A stretch of 64,000 bases of DNA from Pararge aegeria (GCF_905163445.1 NC_053187.1:7192001-7256000), one strand, 5' to 3'. Counted from the stretch's first letter, positions 23,509 to 36,040 are shown. Numbers and translations: made by a program. The notes: a model not told the origin generated them from the sequence alone.

Positions 23509-26014
23509 ATGTTCAGCAAAGTAAGTGCAGCATGAATAAAATTTAATATCTTAGAAATCGATTGCGCAAAATAAACTAGAGTAATCTTTTAAAATATGTG
23601 AAGCTGTTCTACTTAATCGTTTCATTGTCTTTTTGGAACTTTCTGTATTGTTTCAAAAAAGGATATCGCCCACATAAATTTCTTGAACCCTCATTAAAAT
23701 ATGTTCGCAATTGAATTGCACAAATTTACACGCTTTAATATTTTATTATGACTAGCTGCTAACCACTTTATATATTTTTTTTTTAAACGCGTGAACCACG
23801 TTGGTTTCTAGGTCTTTTGTTCAACCCCAGGTTTCCAATAATATTTGTACCAATTTTCGTCAACATTAGTTTCAATATTTTAAATTATTTAAACCGATCG
23901 AAAAAAGGTTACCGAATTTTTTTCCGAGACAAGGCGTATCTTATTCCGGAGGAACCAGCTAGTACTCAAATTTCTGCACCGTGCATGGGTAACATATAAA
24001 CAACAATCTTTAGCATTAATATTATGGTATGAAGTTGGTCTTAAATCAAAATATAGCTATGAACCTTTTATTGAGTATTTAGCTGTTGTATGTAACACAA
24101 CGATACGGGCTGTGTTTGATTTTCTCTTTTTTTTTTATCCCGCGGAAATCAGTGCACTTCGTTGTATTTCTGTTCAGCGGTTAAGGTGCTTATTAAGGTT
24201 AACATATGTAACAAACCAACAAACAGACACTTTATAATATTACCAATAAAACTTACAAATGTATCTTTCTTATAAGGTGTTTTTAAGATATGGTGAACTT
24301 TTCCAGATCATTGCCTTCGGAGCTCTTCTGGCGGCGGCCAACGCTGGCCTGTACGGTCATGCAGTTTCATCGCAAAGCATCGTTCGTCATGATGCCGGCC
24401 ACTACGCTGCCCCGTTGGCTTACGCTGCACCCTTGGCCTATGCTGCGCCCTTAGCTTATGCTCCTGCAGCGTACAACGGCAATTACGCTGGTCACAATGA
24501 ATACGTGAGTTGCCTGACCTGATCAAATAAATATTATCTTTATTTATTTAAAGTATTGGGTACTATGTGTTGTTTCGGATGGACAGAAGCTGATACCCAC
24601 CTTGAGGGTTATAATAGCATCACTCAGGTAAATTTCAATGGCGCCTCCTCTATGGCTCGGAGTTCGACTACTTAGGATGACGTTTGGACGATTTTGGGAT
24701 TGTTAGAACTTAACCGTTAAGGGCTAACCGTCCTGTGACCGTAAAAAGTAGATATGAGTCTGACGGGAATAGTATTTAAATTGGGAGTATAAGAGGAATC
24801 CTAGCGCCACTATAACTATAACCACTAGCGGGTTGGGAGTAGTGAAGTATATTTGAGTACAATAATTAACTACCTTATTCTTAACCTATTGACATTTTAT
24901 GTGTCAGTATTCAGGTTTCATTATTTTGAAAATTAATCTTAGTTTGCTATACTCCGCGAGAAGCAGGTGAATCCGTAAGGTGTAATTTATAATCTTTTCA
25001 GTCTTTGAATAATTGTTAAGTCATTTGTAAGTCAACATGTCCAGAGGATACAACATGATGGTATCGGAGAATAGCAAATTAAGCTTAATTTTCATAATAT
25101 ATCATGGAGTTACGCAAAATAACTCCTGCTTGTATCCAATATTCAGGCTTCACATAAAAGGTTGAGAGAGCCGTCGAGAGATTCTGGAAATAAAAGAGCA
25201 AGCAACGTAGTAGAGTTACAATGTATTCCAGGCCCACCCCAGATACGACTTCGCGTACTCAGTAGCCGACCCCCACACCGGTGACCACAAGTCCCAGCAC
25301 GAGAGCCGCGATGGAGACGCTGTCCATGGTTACTACGCGTTGGTGCAACCTGACGGTTCCGTACGTAAGGTCGAATACACCGCCGATGACCACAACGGGT
25401 AAGCTACAGACATCTGCTATAATTCAATATACAAAAGATAAATTTACTATTGTTAAAAGAGCTAAGTACATAATTTACAAAATCCATAACTTTTGTATTC
25501 GTCTGTATATCTGCAGCGACCCTGCTTTCTGAGTCCAAGGTCGTGGGTTCGATGGAAACACAACTGGAAAATGTTTGTTTGATGAACATGAATGTTTTTC
25601 AGTATCTGTATATTATAAGTATTAATGTGTATTATATTCGTAAAATAATATTCATCAGCTATCTTAGTACCCATAACACAAGCTACCCTTACTTTGAGGC
25701 TACATGGCGATGTGTATGTCGTTATATATTTATTTATTTATTTTCCTCCGATACTGGCCTATCATAATTAGATGTTGACTTTACAACGCACATTTAAACA
25801 AAAGTCAATTAAAATATTTTAAAATAATATAGATTCTTGTTAAAAGGAGTGTCAGAAAGGAGTCGAAAGAATTTGCATATCTATCCTACTAACATTATCA
25901 GTCAAGAGATCCTATAACTATCCTATAACTAATGTTTTTCTTTTCAGTTTCAACGCGGTGGTACACAACTCTGCACCCTCCGTTCATCCCCAGCCGGCAT
26001 ACAGCCACTATTAA
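23509..26014 (+). CDS. RR-2 cuticular protein (gene 5)
   Basis: Secreted chitin-binding cuticle protein, 147 residues. Exons: 23509-23520 (MFSK), 24307-24504, 25232-25398, 25948-26014; phases 0, 0, 2. The signal peptide is IIAFGALLAAANA, then GLYGHAVSSQSIVRHDAGHY and a repeated AAPLAY stretch. The RR-2 domain is at about residues 72-131: HPRYDFAYSVADPHTGDHKS, DGDAVHGYYALVQPDGSVRK, YTADDHNG, FNAVVHNSAPSVHPQ; it ends PAYSHY. The stop is doubled (TAATAA), as in gene 6. HPRYDF is shared only with gene 4. Intron 2 contains a fold-back element, intron 3 a SINE. A likely poly(A) signal is ATTAAA at 26059-26064. Confidence 0.93.
24905..25145. mobile_element. Palindromic fold-back element (family 2) in gene 5 intron 2
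   Basis: Contains 'gaataattgttaagtcattt' at the core, 'agcaaattaagcttaatttt' on the right arm and a decayed left arm. It ends near 25145 with the reverse complement of the family's 'tattggatacaagcagg' end. Confidence 0.6.
25512..25745 (+). repeat. SINE family A, 5'-truncated
   Basis: Starts at 'gcagcgaccctgctttctga'. The box-B region is altered (GGGTTCGATGGAAACA). The body and 'atatttatttatttatt' tail match the family. It lies in intron 3 of gene 5. Confidence 0.75.
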
Positions 26015-26058
26015 TAAGTCCTTGTTAATATTTAAATATTCTTGTAAATATATAACTT

Positions 26059-26064
26059 ATTAAA
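26059..26064 (+). terminator. Poly(A) signal of gene 5 (variant)
   Basis: ATTAAA 45 nt after the stop. Gene 6 has the same variant at 32634. Confidence 0.45.
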
Positions 26065-27180
26065 CTTTCTCATGTCAAAATTATTGTCTTTTATTCGTAT
26101 AAAAACCACTCACTCACTCAGTCAGTTGGTCTGTAAACTGTTTTTTTACCGTATAATGGTAAGACTGCAAAACCTACGGATATTTTTGAAAAGTTTCAAC
26201 TAAGTTAGAGGTATATTATATTTTATCAGATATAAAGTATCATATTTCGCGATATATAAGCCTTAGTCTCGCTGGAAATAAGTATAATACGACGTACGTA
26301 TTTGGCCAGTCACAGATAGGTAATCCAATAAATCCATCATTTCATATAGGCAACCAAACGTCATAAATTGCCAAATCTACACAAAATTGACAGATTTTAG
26401 TACAGTTCAGTGTTTATTAATAAACTAACTGTTGGCCGCGTTGTTCGTCCGCGTTTATTTCAGTTTTTTACAAATCCCGTGGGAACCCTATGTTTTCCTG
26501 GGATACAAAGTAGCCTATGTTACTCTCCGTCCTTTCAACTAAGTCTATGCAAAAAATCAAGTCGATTAGTGTTCAGTTAGGGCGTAAAGTAAGGACAACT
26601 AAAATGTTACGCCTTTACACCGACTCTACTCAAATTATATCATTGAAAAGTAAGCTTTATTTCAAACATAAAGTGTTTTTAAAGTGTGGCATGTGGCCAA
26701 CGCTTATCCAACCCATTTACTCAACATCATCATCATCATTTACATCGAGCCCTCCTGGTACAGGTATATTATATGCTTAAAAGGAGATCTCAGCGTAATT
26801 AAGCTAAGATAAGATTGTAATTGTGAATGGAAAACAATAATTATTTTCATACATTTTTTTTCAACAGTGTAAATTATTAAAGGAAAACAAAAATCATTAT
26901 TCAAAGTTTAATAAAAATCTTTAAAATTAAGTTTAGTAAAAATCACTCCTCCGCTTGCGGCGCTTTTGAAACATCTGATGGTCCTAAACAGCTGAGGGGG
27001 GCCTAAAAAAAAGGACGGTCAGGGCTCCAGACTGAGGAACCTCCTCAAAATACGTGCTGTTTCAAGAATTACTGCCTTCTGTATACGACCCTTGATCCAA
27101 CAACCAAGCGAAAGCTTCTTAAGATATTGGTCGAAGCTTTTCGCGAGAAGACCATTATGGACTGAAACAACTATCGGAAC

Positions 27181-27435
27181 AATATTGGATAGAACAACTG
27201 ACTGTTGACTTTACAATGAATAATTCTGGCTTAAAATTGTAAAGTCAACATCTCCTGAGGATGCTCCGGTTTCGGAGTGAAATGTGCGTAGATGGATGGA
27301 CAATGGACCCATTGCCGAAGATCTGTTTGGTGTGGAGTACAAGGATTGAAGTAATTGTAAATTACACCACACAGATTCTACTGCTTTTCACGGAGTATAG
27401 CAAATTAAGCATAATTTTCATAATATATCGGAACA
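27181..27435. mobile_element. Palindromic fold-back element (family 2)
   Basis: Starts at 'atattggatagaacaac' and holds 'tgttgactttacaatgaata' with an inverted 'attgtaaagtcaaca' nearby. The right arm matches 12734-12832 ('ggtgtggagtacaaggattg', 'atagcaaattaagca'). The left arm is largely missing. Confidence 0.6.
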
Positions 27436-27839
27436 ATGACTGTTGACTCAAATTTATTATTATTATTTACAACCCACTACCGGTCCACAGGACACGGATT
27501 TCCTTTCAGAATGAAAAGGAGAAGGGTTCAAGTCGGAGATTCCCTGAAAGTTTCATTGAAATCGGTCCAGCCGTTTCAGAGCCTATACGTAACATACCCA
27601 CACACTTTCTCTTTTATATATATAGATTATTATAAAGAGGAATGATTTTGTTGTATGTTTGATTGTTTGTAGCGAATACGCTCCGAAAGTGCTGGACCAA
27701 TTGCAAGAAAGAAGTGTAAGATCCTTAAGAAAATTGCAATGATGTAAACAAAAGTAGCAAAACTACACTCACAATTACTACAGGGCAAGAGTCTTCTCCT
27801 ACAATGAGAAGTAGGTTTTTTTTACTTCACTGCCAAGTT

Positions 27840-28088
27840 ATAATAATAAGCCCTGCTGCAATCTCACCTGGTGGTAAGTGACGATTCAGTATAAGTTGGC
27901 AGCAGGTTAACATTACGCGGTATCTAAAGTAGATCTTTAACCGCTAAATTTGTACGTCGGTAACTAACCACATCCAGACCAGAGAAAATTCATAAATTAT
28001 ATATTTTCCGTTGCCCCTGACGGGGATTGAACTCGGGACCTCTCATTTATAAAACAACACAGCAGTTACCACTGCGCCATGGAAGTGG
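27840..28088 (-). repeat. SINE family B
   Basis: Reverse copy from 'gctgcaatctcacctggtgg' to the tRNA-like head read as 'accactgcgccatgg'. Box B is seen as GGGATTGAACTCGGGACC. Confidence 0.75.
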
Positions 28089-28408
28089 ACATAAATAGGC
28101 CTAGGCATAATAGGTATAACCCTTAGTTTTTTCATGTACTTTTGACTACGGATGTTGCGATATCTTGTTAAATATATCTACTTTATTTGTTTAATAGCTC
28201 CTTAGTTATGTTTTAATTAAGAATTTCTACATTGCATTCTTGGTTGGCCAACTAAGCCTCTATGACAGATGAAATCACAAATGAAGGGCGTTTCCGCAAC
28301 ATAGTCTACGTATCATTTAATAATTACAAACTGCGCCAACTCGTTAAAATGCCTACTGATACAGATAACTATTATCATTGTCTTAAGTTTTAAGAAAAAG
28401 TATAGAAA

Positions 28409-28436
28409 ATAATAATAATAATAATAATAATAATAA
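28409..28436. repeat. (AAT)n microsatellite
   Basis: About nine AAT units. The reverse-strand open frame through it, with its Tyr run, is not a gene. Confidence 0.9.
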
Positions 28437-30118
28437 CTTATTGGATCAAAAATGTTACACAGAATATCAATACAACAGTAGAAAGAAAAAGAAATAAAAC
28501 ACAAAAAGTAAAACAGTTTCACAAAAATTGCTACACATATTTGTAAAGCTGAATGCATATTATATTGATAATTGCCTCTGATTAAAATCCAACATGAACT
28601 CAACTAACGTTTAACAGCTAAACGGTTATTTCTAAAATTAACAAGGTACTGAATATAAAATGTTGGTAACATGCCCTCTAGTGAAACCTCATATTTAGAA
28701 TCAAATTGTGTCGATCGAATCAAATCGAATCTGTTGTTTTATTGCGACTCAAACTAGACACTTATCTGTACAAATATTATGTAAAATAAATAATTCCTCT
28801 AACTCTACGATCGCTTTATTGAAAAAAACAAACATAAATTATTAGCACACACTTACCCACAAGAAAATAATAGCCGTGGGATAAATAGCTAACAAGCTAT
28901 AGTCGAGTGAGATAAAGTCCAGTGTAAGATATAAAATTCAGATAGATAAAAAACCTTTGTCTATTTTATAGATTGTACTCTGGGGCAACAAACCCGGCCC
29001 TTTTATTCTTCCGTGGGGACTTGTGGCCAACGCGTAGACGCTGCGTTAGGCAATTACACTATGGGATAAATGCAACAAGCAGATGTTAGAATATCAATTA
29101 AACTAGCATTGTAATTTCTACTTGTTTGTTATTTCTTTTAATTTAATCTTATTTTTGAACGAGACGCTCGGTTTTCATTCTCCAATTGGATAACGCGGGT
29201 AGACGCATAACGGCGGGAACCAATCAAATTAATTGAATCCTACCTGGACGGCTGTGAGTTTTGGCGGGATGAGATGAGTTTTTTCTTCTTGGTGGGTTGG
29301 ATCGTTATCTGAAGGGTCAGGGAGTGAAATGCGATGTTGCAAACAATAAGTTCATATTTTCTATTTTATAAAGTAAATTAATAAAGTGATATTTGTATAG
29401 TATGTTTATTTGCATCTTTCTGTGACCTCATCGCTATCCTACTACAGTTCCAATACAGATCATTTCCCTTAATGAACGATAGTCCCCAGATGGAACGTAT
29501 ACACTGCTCAACACTGGGTTCAGGAATGAATGGATACTGATATTTTTTATTTCGGTTATTTGGTTGGAAGGGCTGGTTTATGGTTTATGTATAAGATGGC
29601 AAACGCCGGCCATAACTTCAAACTTCAAATTAAACTTTCATATCATAAAAATATGAATACTGACTGAAAGTATTATCTTTTTTCTACTCCCTATACATAG
29701 GCGTATTACAATCCAATCTGATTTTGGTTTAAGTCGATTATAAACGTTGGGCGTTAGTGGCAATGTTAGTTTATAGAAGGCTCTTGTGTATTTTAATATT
29801 TTCAAAACGGATCCCTTGTTCACAAGGGGGTGTGGTTATTTTCACAATTTTCCTTTCCAAAGGGTTCTGTCGTTCCGTAGTTTTCTCATTTCGTTTAGAA
29901 CCGAGCTTATAATAAGATTTTTCTGAACACCAACAAGAGCTATCGCGGGATATTTTCTTAACCTCACGGGATAACATAAAATCTACGACTATTCTATTAT
30001 AACATTTTATTAGATATTGTTATAAAATAGATTGTTACTATAAAAGTAATAGCTATTGGGTAATAACTATAACGTGGCCTCTGTCTTTATAGCCAAATTT
30101 GCAAAGCACGCATACTGC

Positions 30119-30193
30119 AATGTCACCCCACTTGTTTTAAGTTGACAAAAACGTTGTATATAAAGGCACGGTCAGCACCTGTTGATATCAATC
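30119..30193 (+). promoter_or_regulatory. Promoter block of gene 6
   Basis: AATGTCACCCCACTTGTT (30119-30136), TATATAAA (30157-30164), CACGGTCAG after TATA and GATATCAATC ending at 30193. It is a gap-free 75-nt match in layout to the promoter of gene 5. Confidence 0.75.
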
Positions 30194-30238
30194 ATAAACA
30201 GATATTGATATTGAAATATCGAACAAAGAATCAACAAA

Positions 30239-32568
30239 ATGTTTACCAAAGTAAGTTCTATAATCTAACAATTGTTTTTATGTTGGATTTTCTAGGTTTT
30301 CATCGTACAATATTATCTGTTATGCCGCTATTTTGTAGCTAGAGTTGCATTTTCCTCTTTCCATGTGAACTTTTCTTGAAGTTTTCCATGTGAACAGTGA
30401 AATTTGAAATACAAAATGTCAAAGAGGAATTAAATTCTGGTATTTCATAAATGCATTACTTAGAACTTTTGTCTCTATTTCTCTTTTTCTTTTTTAAAAC
30501 GCTATAATTTTAAGAATAAAAGTTTTGAGGAAAAGAAAAATTAAATTATGAAATTTAAAATACGGGAAAACTAAAAGTGCCCATTTCTTTAGGATTTATT
30601 GAAGATTTGACAGGATACAGACACAGAGCTTTTTGTTGAGCCAGTAAATTTGACCCGACTATTATTATAAATCAGTAAGTGTGTCGGTTTGTCCTATTTT
30701 CAAGAAACTTTCGCATTTATATTATGTTTAGGGATGTAGTTATACAGTACACGCAAAGTTCGCCGACAAATGTTTATGATATTGTTTTTTTTCAGGTTAT
30801 TGCTTTCGGAGCCCTCTTGGCAGCTGCCAACGCTGGTCTGTACGGACATGGCCACGCCGTCTCTTCACAAAGCATTATCCGCCATGATGAAGGTCACGCC
30901 GCTCCATTGGCCTACGCTGCCCCCTTAGCGTATGCCGCCCCCTTAGCGTACGATGGTCACTATGACGGTCACGACTCATATGTAAGTTTTTAAGTACTAA
31001 CCAATTTAAATTTATCATTATCATTGGTCCCACAGCTGAGCATGGACCTCTTCATAGGAGAGAGAGTGTTAGAGTACGGATCAGCCACGTTGCTCCAATG
31101 AGAGTTGGCGGGTTTTAACTATTATTATCACACGTTATTTATTTTTTAACGACCTTCCCGGCGGAATTTAAGTAGGAGGTCCTGGGTTTGATTCCTGGCG
31201 GGGGCAATTTGGGAATTTATAATTTCTGAATTTCCCTGGTCTGGTCTGGTGGGAGGCTTTGGCCGTGGCTAGTTACCACACTACCGACAATGACGGTGCC
31301 GCTAAGCGATTTAGTGTTTCGGTGCGATGTCGCGTAGAAACCGATTAGGGGTATGACTACTATACCCTCTAACAGGTTAGCCCACTACCATCTTAGACTG
31401 CATAATAACTTACCACCAGGTAAGATTGCAGTCGAGGGCTAACTTGTAGTCGAATACAAAAAATAAAAATAAAATATAATAAACGGGATAAACATGACGG
31501 CGGAAAACGTCAAAACAAAAGTTTATTTTCCTTTACTTCTTAACACTGTTATTGTTATTTATTGTTTTCTCTGTGAATATTTTAACTCTCTAACTATTAT
31601 GGGCTATGAGATACAACCTGTGGCAGACAAACGGACGGACCGACGGACAACGGAGGTTTAGTGATAGAATCCCATTGGCAGCTTTCGAGTACGAGATCCG
31701 AAAAAAATCTTACTTATTCTACATATGATTTAAAGGCTCACCCGAAATACGACTTCGCATACTCCGTGGCCGACCCCCACACCGGCGACCACAAGTCCCA
31801 GCATGAGAGCCGCGATGGAGACGCCGTGCATGGATACTACTCACTGGTGCAACCTGATGGCTCCGTACGCAAGGTCGAATACACCGCCGATGACCACAAC
31901 GGGTAAGAATTTTAATAATCGATTTTAATAATGTAGTTCGAAGTATGATTTGTCGTGTGCTCAGGTTTACCTTACATATATATGATATCCCGTTTACATA
32001 ACCTATCTATGGCATCCATACTACATCTATAGGATCCTGTTTACACAACCTAGATTTTGTTTCCTATTAGAATCTCCGTGGAATCTGCCTTCACTACAGA
32101 TTATAGAGTCACTACAAACAGACTAACTTGTCGTTTTAAAACTGCCTATAATAAATTTAGAATTTTCATTTTTGAATTTTGTATAGCTTACCTACGTTGA
32201 TTATTGGGAGTGCTTTATTTTATTAAAGTTAAACCTTAACTGCAATATCACCTGGTGGTAATTGATAATGCAGTCGAAGATGGTAGCGGGCTAACGTGTT
32301 ACTGGGGTATCGCAGTTATATAAAACCCATACTTTTCATTGGTTTCTACTCGACATCGAACCTGAATGCTAAATCGCTTAGCGGCACGTCCTTTTCAGTA
32401 GGGTAGTAAGCCACGGCCGAAGCCTCCCACCAGAATAAATCCCCCTGATTATAAAAATTGTTAAAATATAAATAAATTGTTAAATGTTATTCTAATTTCA
32501 GTTTCAACGCGGTAGTACACAACTCTGCACCTTCGGTCCATCCTCAGCCCGCCTACAACCATTACTAA
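30239..32568 (+). CDS. RR-2 cuticular protein (gene 6)
   Basis: Secreted chitin-binding cuticle protein, 143 residues. Exons: 30239-30250 (MFTK), 30796-30981, 31736-31902, 32502-32568; phases 0, 0, 2. The signal peptide is VIAFGALLAAANA, then GLYGHGHAVSSQSIIRHDEG, AAPLAYAAPLAY and a GHYDGH stretch. The RR-2 domain is at about residues 68-127: HPKYDFAYSVADPHTGDHKS, DGDAVHGYYSLVQPDGSVRK, YTADDHNG, FNAVVHNSAPSVHPQ; it ends PAYNHY with a doubled TAATAA stop. The exon-3 acceptor (ATTTAAAG) is weak, with no pyrimidine tract. An alternative CAG at 31679-31681 would add 18 in-frame residues before the domain; I prefer 31736 because it matches the paralogues. Introns 2 and 3 each hold a SINE. Confidence 0.92.
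31150..31470 (+). repeat. SINE family B, near full length
   Basis: Forward copy in gene 6 intron 2: a head near 'cgaccttcccggcgg', box B GGGTTTGATTCCTGG, 'ggtctggtctggtgggaggc', 'ttagtgtttcggtgcgatgt' and 'ccaggtaagattgcagtcga' blocks, then an A-rich tail. Confidence 0.8.
32230..32445 (-). repeat. SINE family B, head missing
   Basis: Reverse copy in gene 6 intron 3, with 'actgcaatatcacctggtgg' and 'cctcccaccagaataaat' blocks. Confidence 0.65.
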
Positions 32569-32633
32569 TAATTTAGATACTAATTGAAATTGTGATATCA
32601 TGTTAAATAGCCTTCTGTAAATATAACTATATA

Positions 32634-32639
32634 ATTAAA
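32634..32639 (+). terminator. Poly(A) signal of gene 6 (variant)
   Basis: ATTAAA 66 nt after the stop. Confidence 0.45.
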
Positions 32640-32959
32640 ACTTCAAAGACTAAAAATAACTTTCTCTGTTTATTCATCATGCCAGAATACCATAGCATAA
32701 TATTTTTATATTTTCACCAATTTATTTATTTATTTTTAATTCAATTAGTACGGTTAACACCAATTACACTAATTAAATACATAGCAGTAAAACGAGCCAC
32801 AAAAAAAGAAAATACAAAAATAAAAACAGAAACAAAAACATAATTACAACAATTCAATCAACTTTACAATAGTTTTACCTAATGGTAATTATACCATCTC
32901 ATCTTCTCAAAATATCAAAAAAATAGTAGCCAAAAACATGGTGCTACTACATTTCTCAC

Positions 32960-33400
32960 TGTACTATAGGCAATGGTTACAAACGGTGTTCCAAGGATCC
33001 GCAAATATGTCACAGTGAGGTGACTCCGTCAGCAGTGCGAAAGACTGCGAGGAATGGGAGATCTAACGCGGGACACTGTGCGGCAAGACGGAACGGCGAA
33101 ACATTTGCGTTGGCGACACAGACGTAATTGACAGTAATTACTAGGAGCACATAAGCCAATATAGGTACTTGTATGCCAAGTGGTGACGGCAGCTCAGATT
33201 AGATTATAGTTGTCACCACATCTTCTCTTCCCACGGGTGTCGTATGAGGCGACTAAGGAATATAACAGAGAACGGACAGCAGTGTCCCCTGTGCTACTAC
33301 TACGATTATTTGCGATCACCAAACCATCTGCCCAGCTTGCAGGTGCAGCAGCCTCTCGCTTGGGCCAAGCCCAAGCGAGAGGCCCTTTTTCCAGCAGTCA
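32960..33400 (+). mobile_element. Non-LTR element relic with terminal hairpin
   Basis: GC-richer than its surroundings. 'cttctcttcccacgggtgtc' and 'gtatgaggcgactaagga' are phrases common in lepidopteran non-LTR repeats. It ends in a perfect 14-bp hairpin (33351-33364 / 33370-33383) followed by a T run. The class is not certain. Confidence 0.45.
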
Positions 33401-33429
33401 ATTGATGTCATTAAAGTCATTATGTGATG

Positions 33430-33740
33430 TTTGTAACTAAATCACGCTAAAACGGCTGAACGGATTTAGATGAAATTTGGTATGCATGTAGACTTTGACA
33501 TGAGAAAGAACATAAGCTTCCGTTTATTACGATTCCTTAAGCAGTTCCCGAGTAAAAATTAAAAATTGGTATCGAGCTAAGCCGCGGGCAGACCGCTTTG
33601 AAATTTGGTATGCATGCCAGACATGTACTTTCTATACCGATCTCTCAAATAGTTACCGTTGTAAGATTAAAAATATTTAACGAGCGAAGCTTTAGACCAA
33701 ATTCTGATCCACGCAAACGAAGTCGCGGGTAGAAGCTATA
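33430..33740 (+). mobile_element. Helitron-like relic
   Basis: Contains the Helitron-associated 'aaacggctgaacggattt', two 'gaaatttggtatgcatg' blocks and the 3' phrase AACGAAGTCGCGGGTAGA. Confidence 0.5.
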
Positions 33741-33984
33741 AAAGCATTTATTGTTAGTAACAATTATTTTATTAACTATTTTACTAATTAAAATTTGGCC
33801 AACATATCGCTACACTTTAAGTTTTTTTTTCATAATTCTCGCTACTGCCCGCATTAAAAATTAGTTATGCGTGGTTATAAAAGTAGCCTGGCCTCTTTTT
33901 CAGACTTTAATCTCTATGCCAAATTTCATCCAGATACATTCAGCCGTTCTGGCGTCATTGAGTAGGTAACAAACATCCATGCCT

Positions 33985-34245
33985 TAACGTACGATTGGCA
34001 GCGACCCTGCTTTCTGAGTCCAAGGCCGTGGGTTCGATTGCCTTAACTGGAGAATGTTTGTGTGATGAACATGAATGTTTTTCAGTGTCTGGGTGTTTAT
34101 ATATATATATATAATGTGTATTTATTGTATATAATTCATGAAAATATTCATCAGTCGTCTTATCATAACACAAGCTACGCTTTCTTTGGGGCTAGATGGC
34201 GATGAGTGTACTGTTTTAGTATATTTATTTATTATTTATTTATCC
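33985..34245 (+). repeat. SINE family A
   Basis: Starts near 'acgattggcagcgaccctgc' with a short gap in the head. Box B is GTGGGTTCGATTGCC. Body blocks match, with a (TA)n insertion near 34100. Confidence 0.75.
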
Positions 34246-35859
34246 CTCTAAACTTTCACATTTATAATATTTGTATAGATTTACGTAAGTGTCATTAAAT
34301 ATGTGATTAGCCTAGCCTAGTGACTTATACCATTAATGGGCACAGGCCTCGTCTCTCAAAGAAGGGAGTAATATTTGGTGCACACCACGCTTCTCCATGA
34401 AAAGCGCGTTTGCACAAGTAACGAACACAAGTAACGAACTCCTCCATTCAGATAACAATCATTATACCTATATCAGGGGTAAGTGATAAAGGCCGAGGCT
34501 GACTCGACCACTTAACGTGCTCGTCGAAGCAAGGAGGAATGGTAATGGCCTAATCCAAGCGTCCAAAGTCAGCCACTCATCCAATTTCAACTTGCAAATA
34601 AGGGAGACCTAACTTGTCACTCCTTATGTTTATGGTTCCTTTAATTAGAAGTGATAATAGTGTAATTAATAATAAAGAATGGCAATAAATATTATGCTTT
34701 AATCGGACTCTACATTAACAGCTCAAGTCGTGACAATTTTCACGCAATTTCGTCACGAATAGTTAAAGAATTAGGGCCAAGTGCGTGAAACCTTATGGGC
34801 GTATAAATATGCAATTAATTGCCATGGTAATTATTATAATATAAATCCAATTTTATCAGATACTCATATGTAATTGGGAGATACAGGATCATTCTTCATT
34901 CAGAACACTGGTGCCTATAAAACAGTGAAACCTATTTAGTATTTAAGGCACCTGCAACCAAATCTTATGTTTCAAGAAGTTTTGTTTATTGATAGATCTT
35001 ACTTACAATGTTGTTTTTATACTAAATCTAAAACTCTACGTATAAACTATTTTTGGCCTCAATAAAGTTTATTAATAATTATTATTATTCTTAATGTTTA
35101 AAATTAAATTAGTATTAAATACAGCGAAAAGAAAAAAAGCTGTCGCTAAGCACGTAAGTTAAGCAGTTCTTTAAATCTGTTTATATATATATATTAATAT
35201 GTATTATGAATGGAAAAGTGTGTTAGTTAGTTTGTCCTTCCTTCACCTTATAACGAAACAAGCAAACGACTTATTCGAAGCGGGTAACGCCTCGGGGCTA
35301 GTTTGTATATAAATATAAATAATATTAAGTAAAGCGATAAATTCAAACTATCTGCAAATTCAAGACATAATTTTATATAATGTTAATAAAAAATATCCGG
35401 CGAAGTATTCTTAGGAACTTGCAACAATTTATTTCGAAAGGAACTAAGCAATTGACCAAATTATATTTTTACAATCAAAAAATTGAACAGAATATAAAAA
35501 ACTACAGACAAGAATGCAGTATGATTTTGATGTGACTTGGCCGTTTCGTACTCCTCATAGTATTGCATTTTATAGCTGATGTAGGTGAATAGCCCAAATG
35601 TACTTGACCAACGGATAATTAGCAAAGATTATAATTAACAAGAGTTTATCTCAAAGTTTATGTACCATAACGAAAAAACTGATTAATATCTATGAGATCG
35701 CCGTAAATATAAAACAATGCAAGTAAGGTCATTTCAGAAGATCAATTTCTTAACTTATGTACAAAAATCATCCATTTTCAATTTTATGAGTATTAAATGT
35801 ATAAATTGAATACCACTTTCCTAGCAACAAAAGGTTTTTTTTTTTGGTTAGTGGAAAAC

Positions 35860-36040
35860 CATTGCCAACATGCTGTGTCCAGCAATTTGAGGCATAGGTG
35901 TTAAGCCTCATTTTCCTGTAATTACACCGACAACAAGCCCTTCAGAACGGAACACAGCATTGCAACCATGCCGCTTAGCAGCAAAAATAAGCATGACGAT
36001 AGTACTTCCTCGGACAAGCTCTGTCAAACACACAAGTCTA
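35860..36040 (+). repeat. Dispersed repeat family C
   Basis: Blocks 'aggcataggtgttaagcctc', 'gcattgcaaccatgccgctt' and 'cttcctcggacaagctctgt' match other copies. Confidence 0.6.

Larger units (their letters stand above)
26065..30118. other. Intergenic region, genes 5-6
   Basis: No gene seen. It contains a Helitron-like relic (26405-26610, starting 'taactgttggccgcgttg'), a fold-back element (27181-27435) joined to another Helitron-like piece (27455-27630, 'ggtccagccgtttcaga'), a SINE (27840-28088) and an (AAT)n run (28409-28436). 28440-30118 is AT-rich with nothing I can name. Confidence 0.55.

Noticed and set aside
24308..24526. 72-codon reverse open frame
   Set aside because: Antisense of gene 5 exon 2.
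28313..28603. 96-codon reverse open frame with a Tyr run
   Set aside because: The Tyr run is the (AAT)n microsatellite; the rest is AT-rich low complexity.
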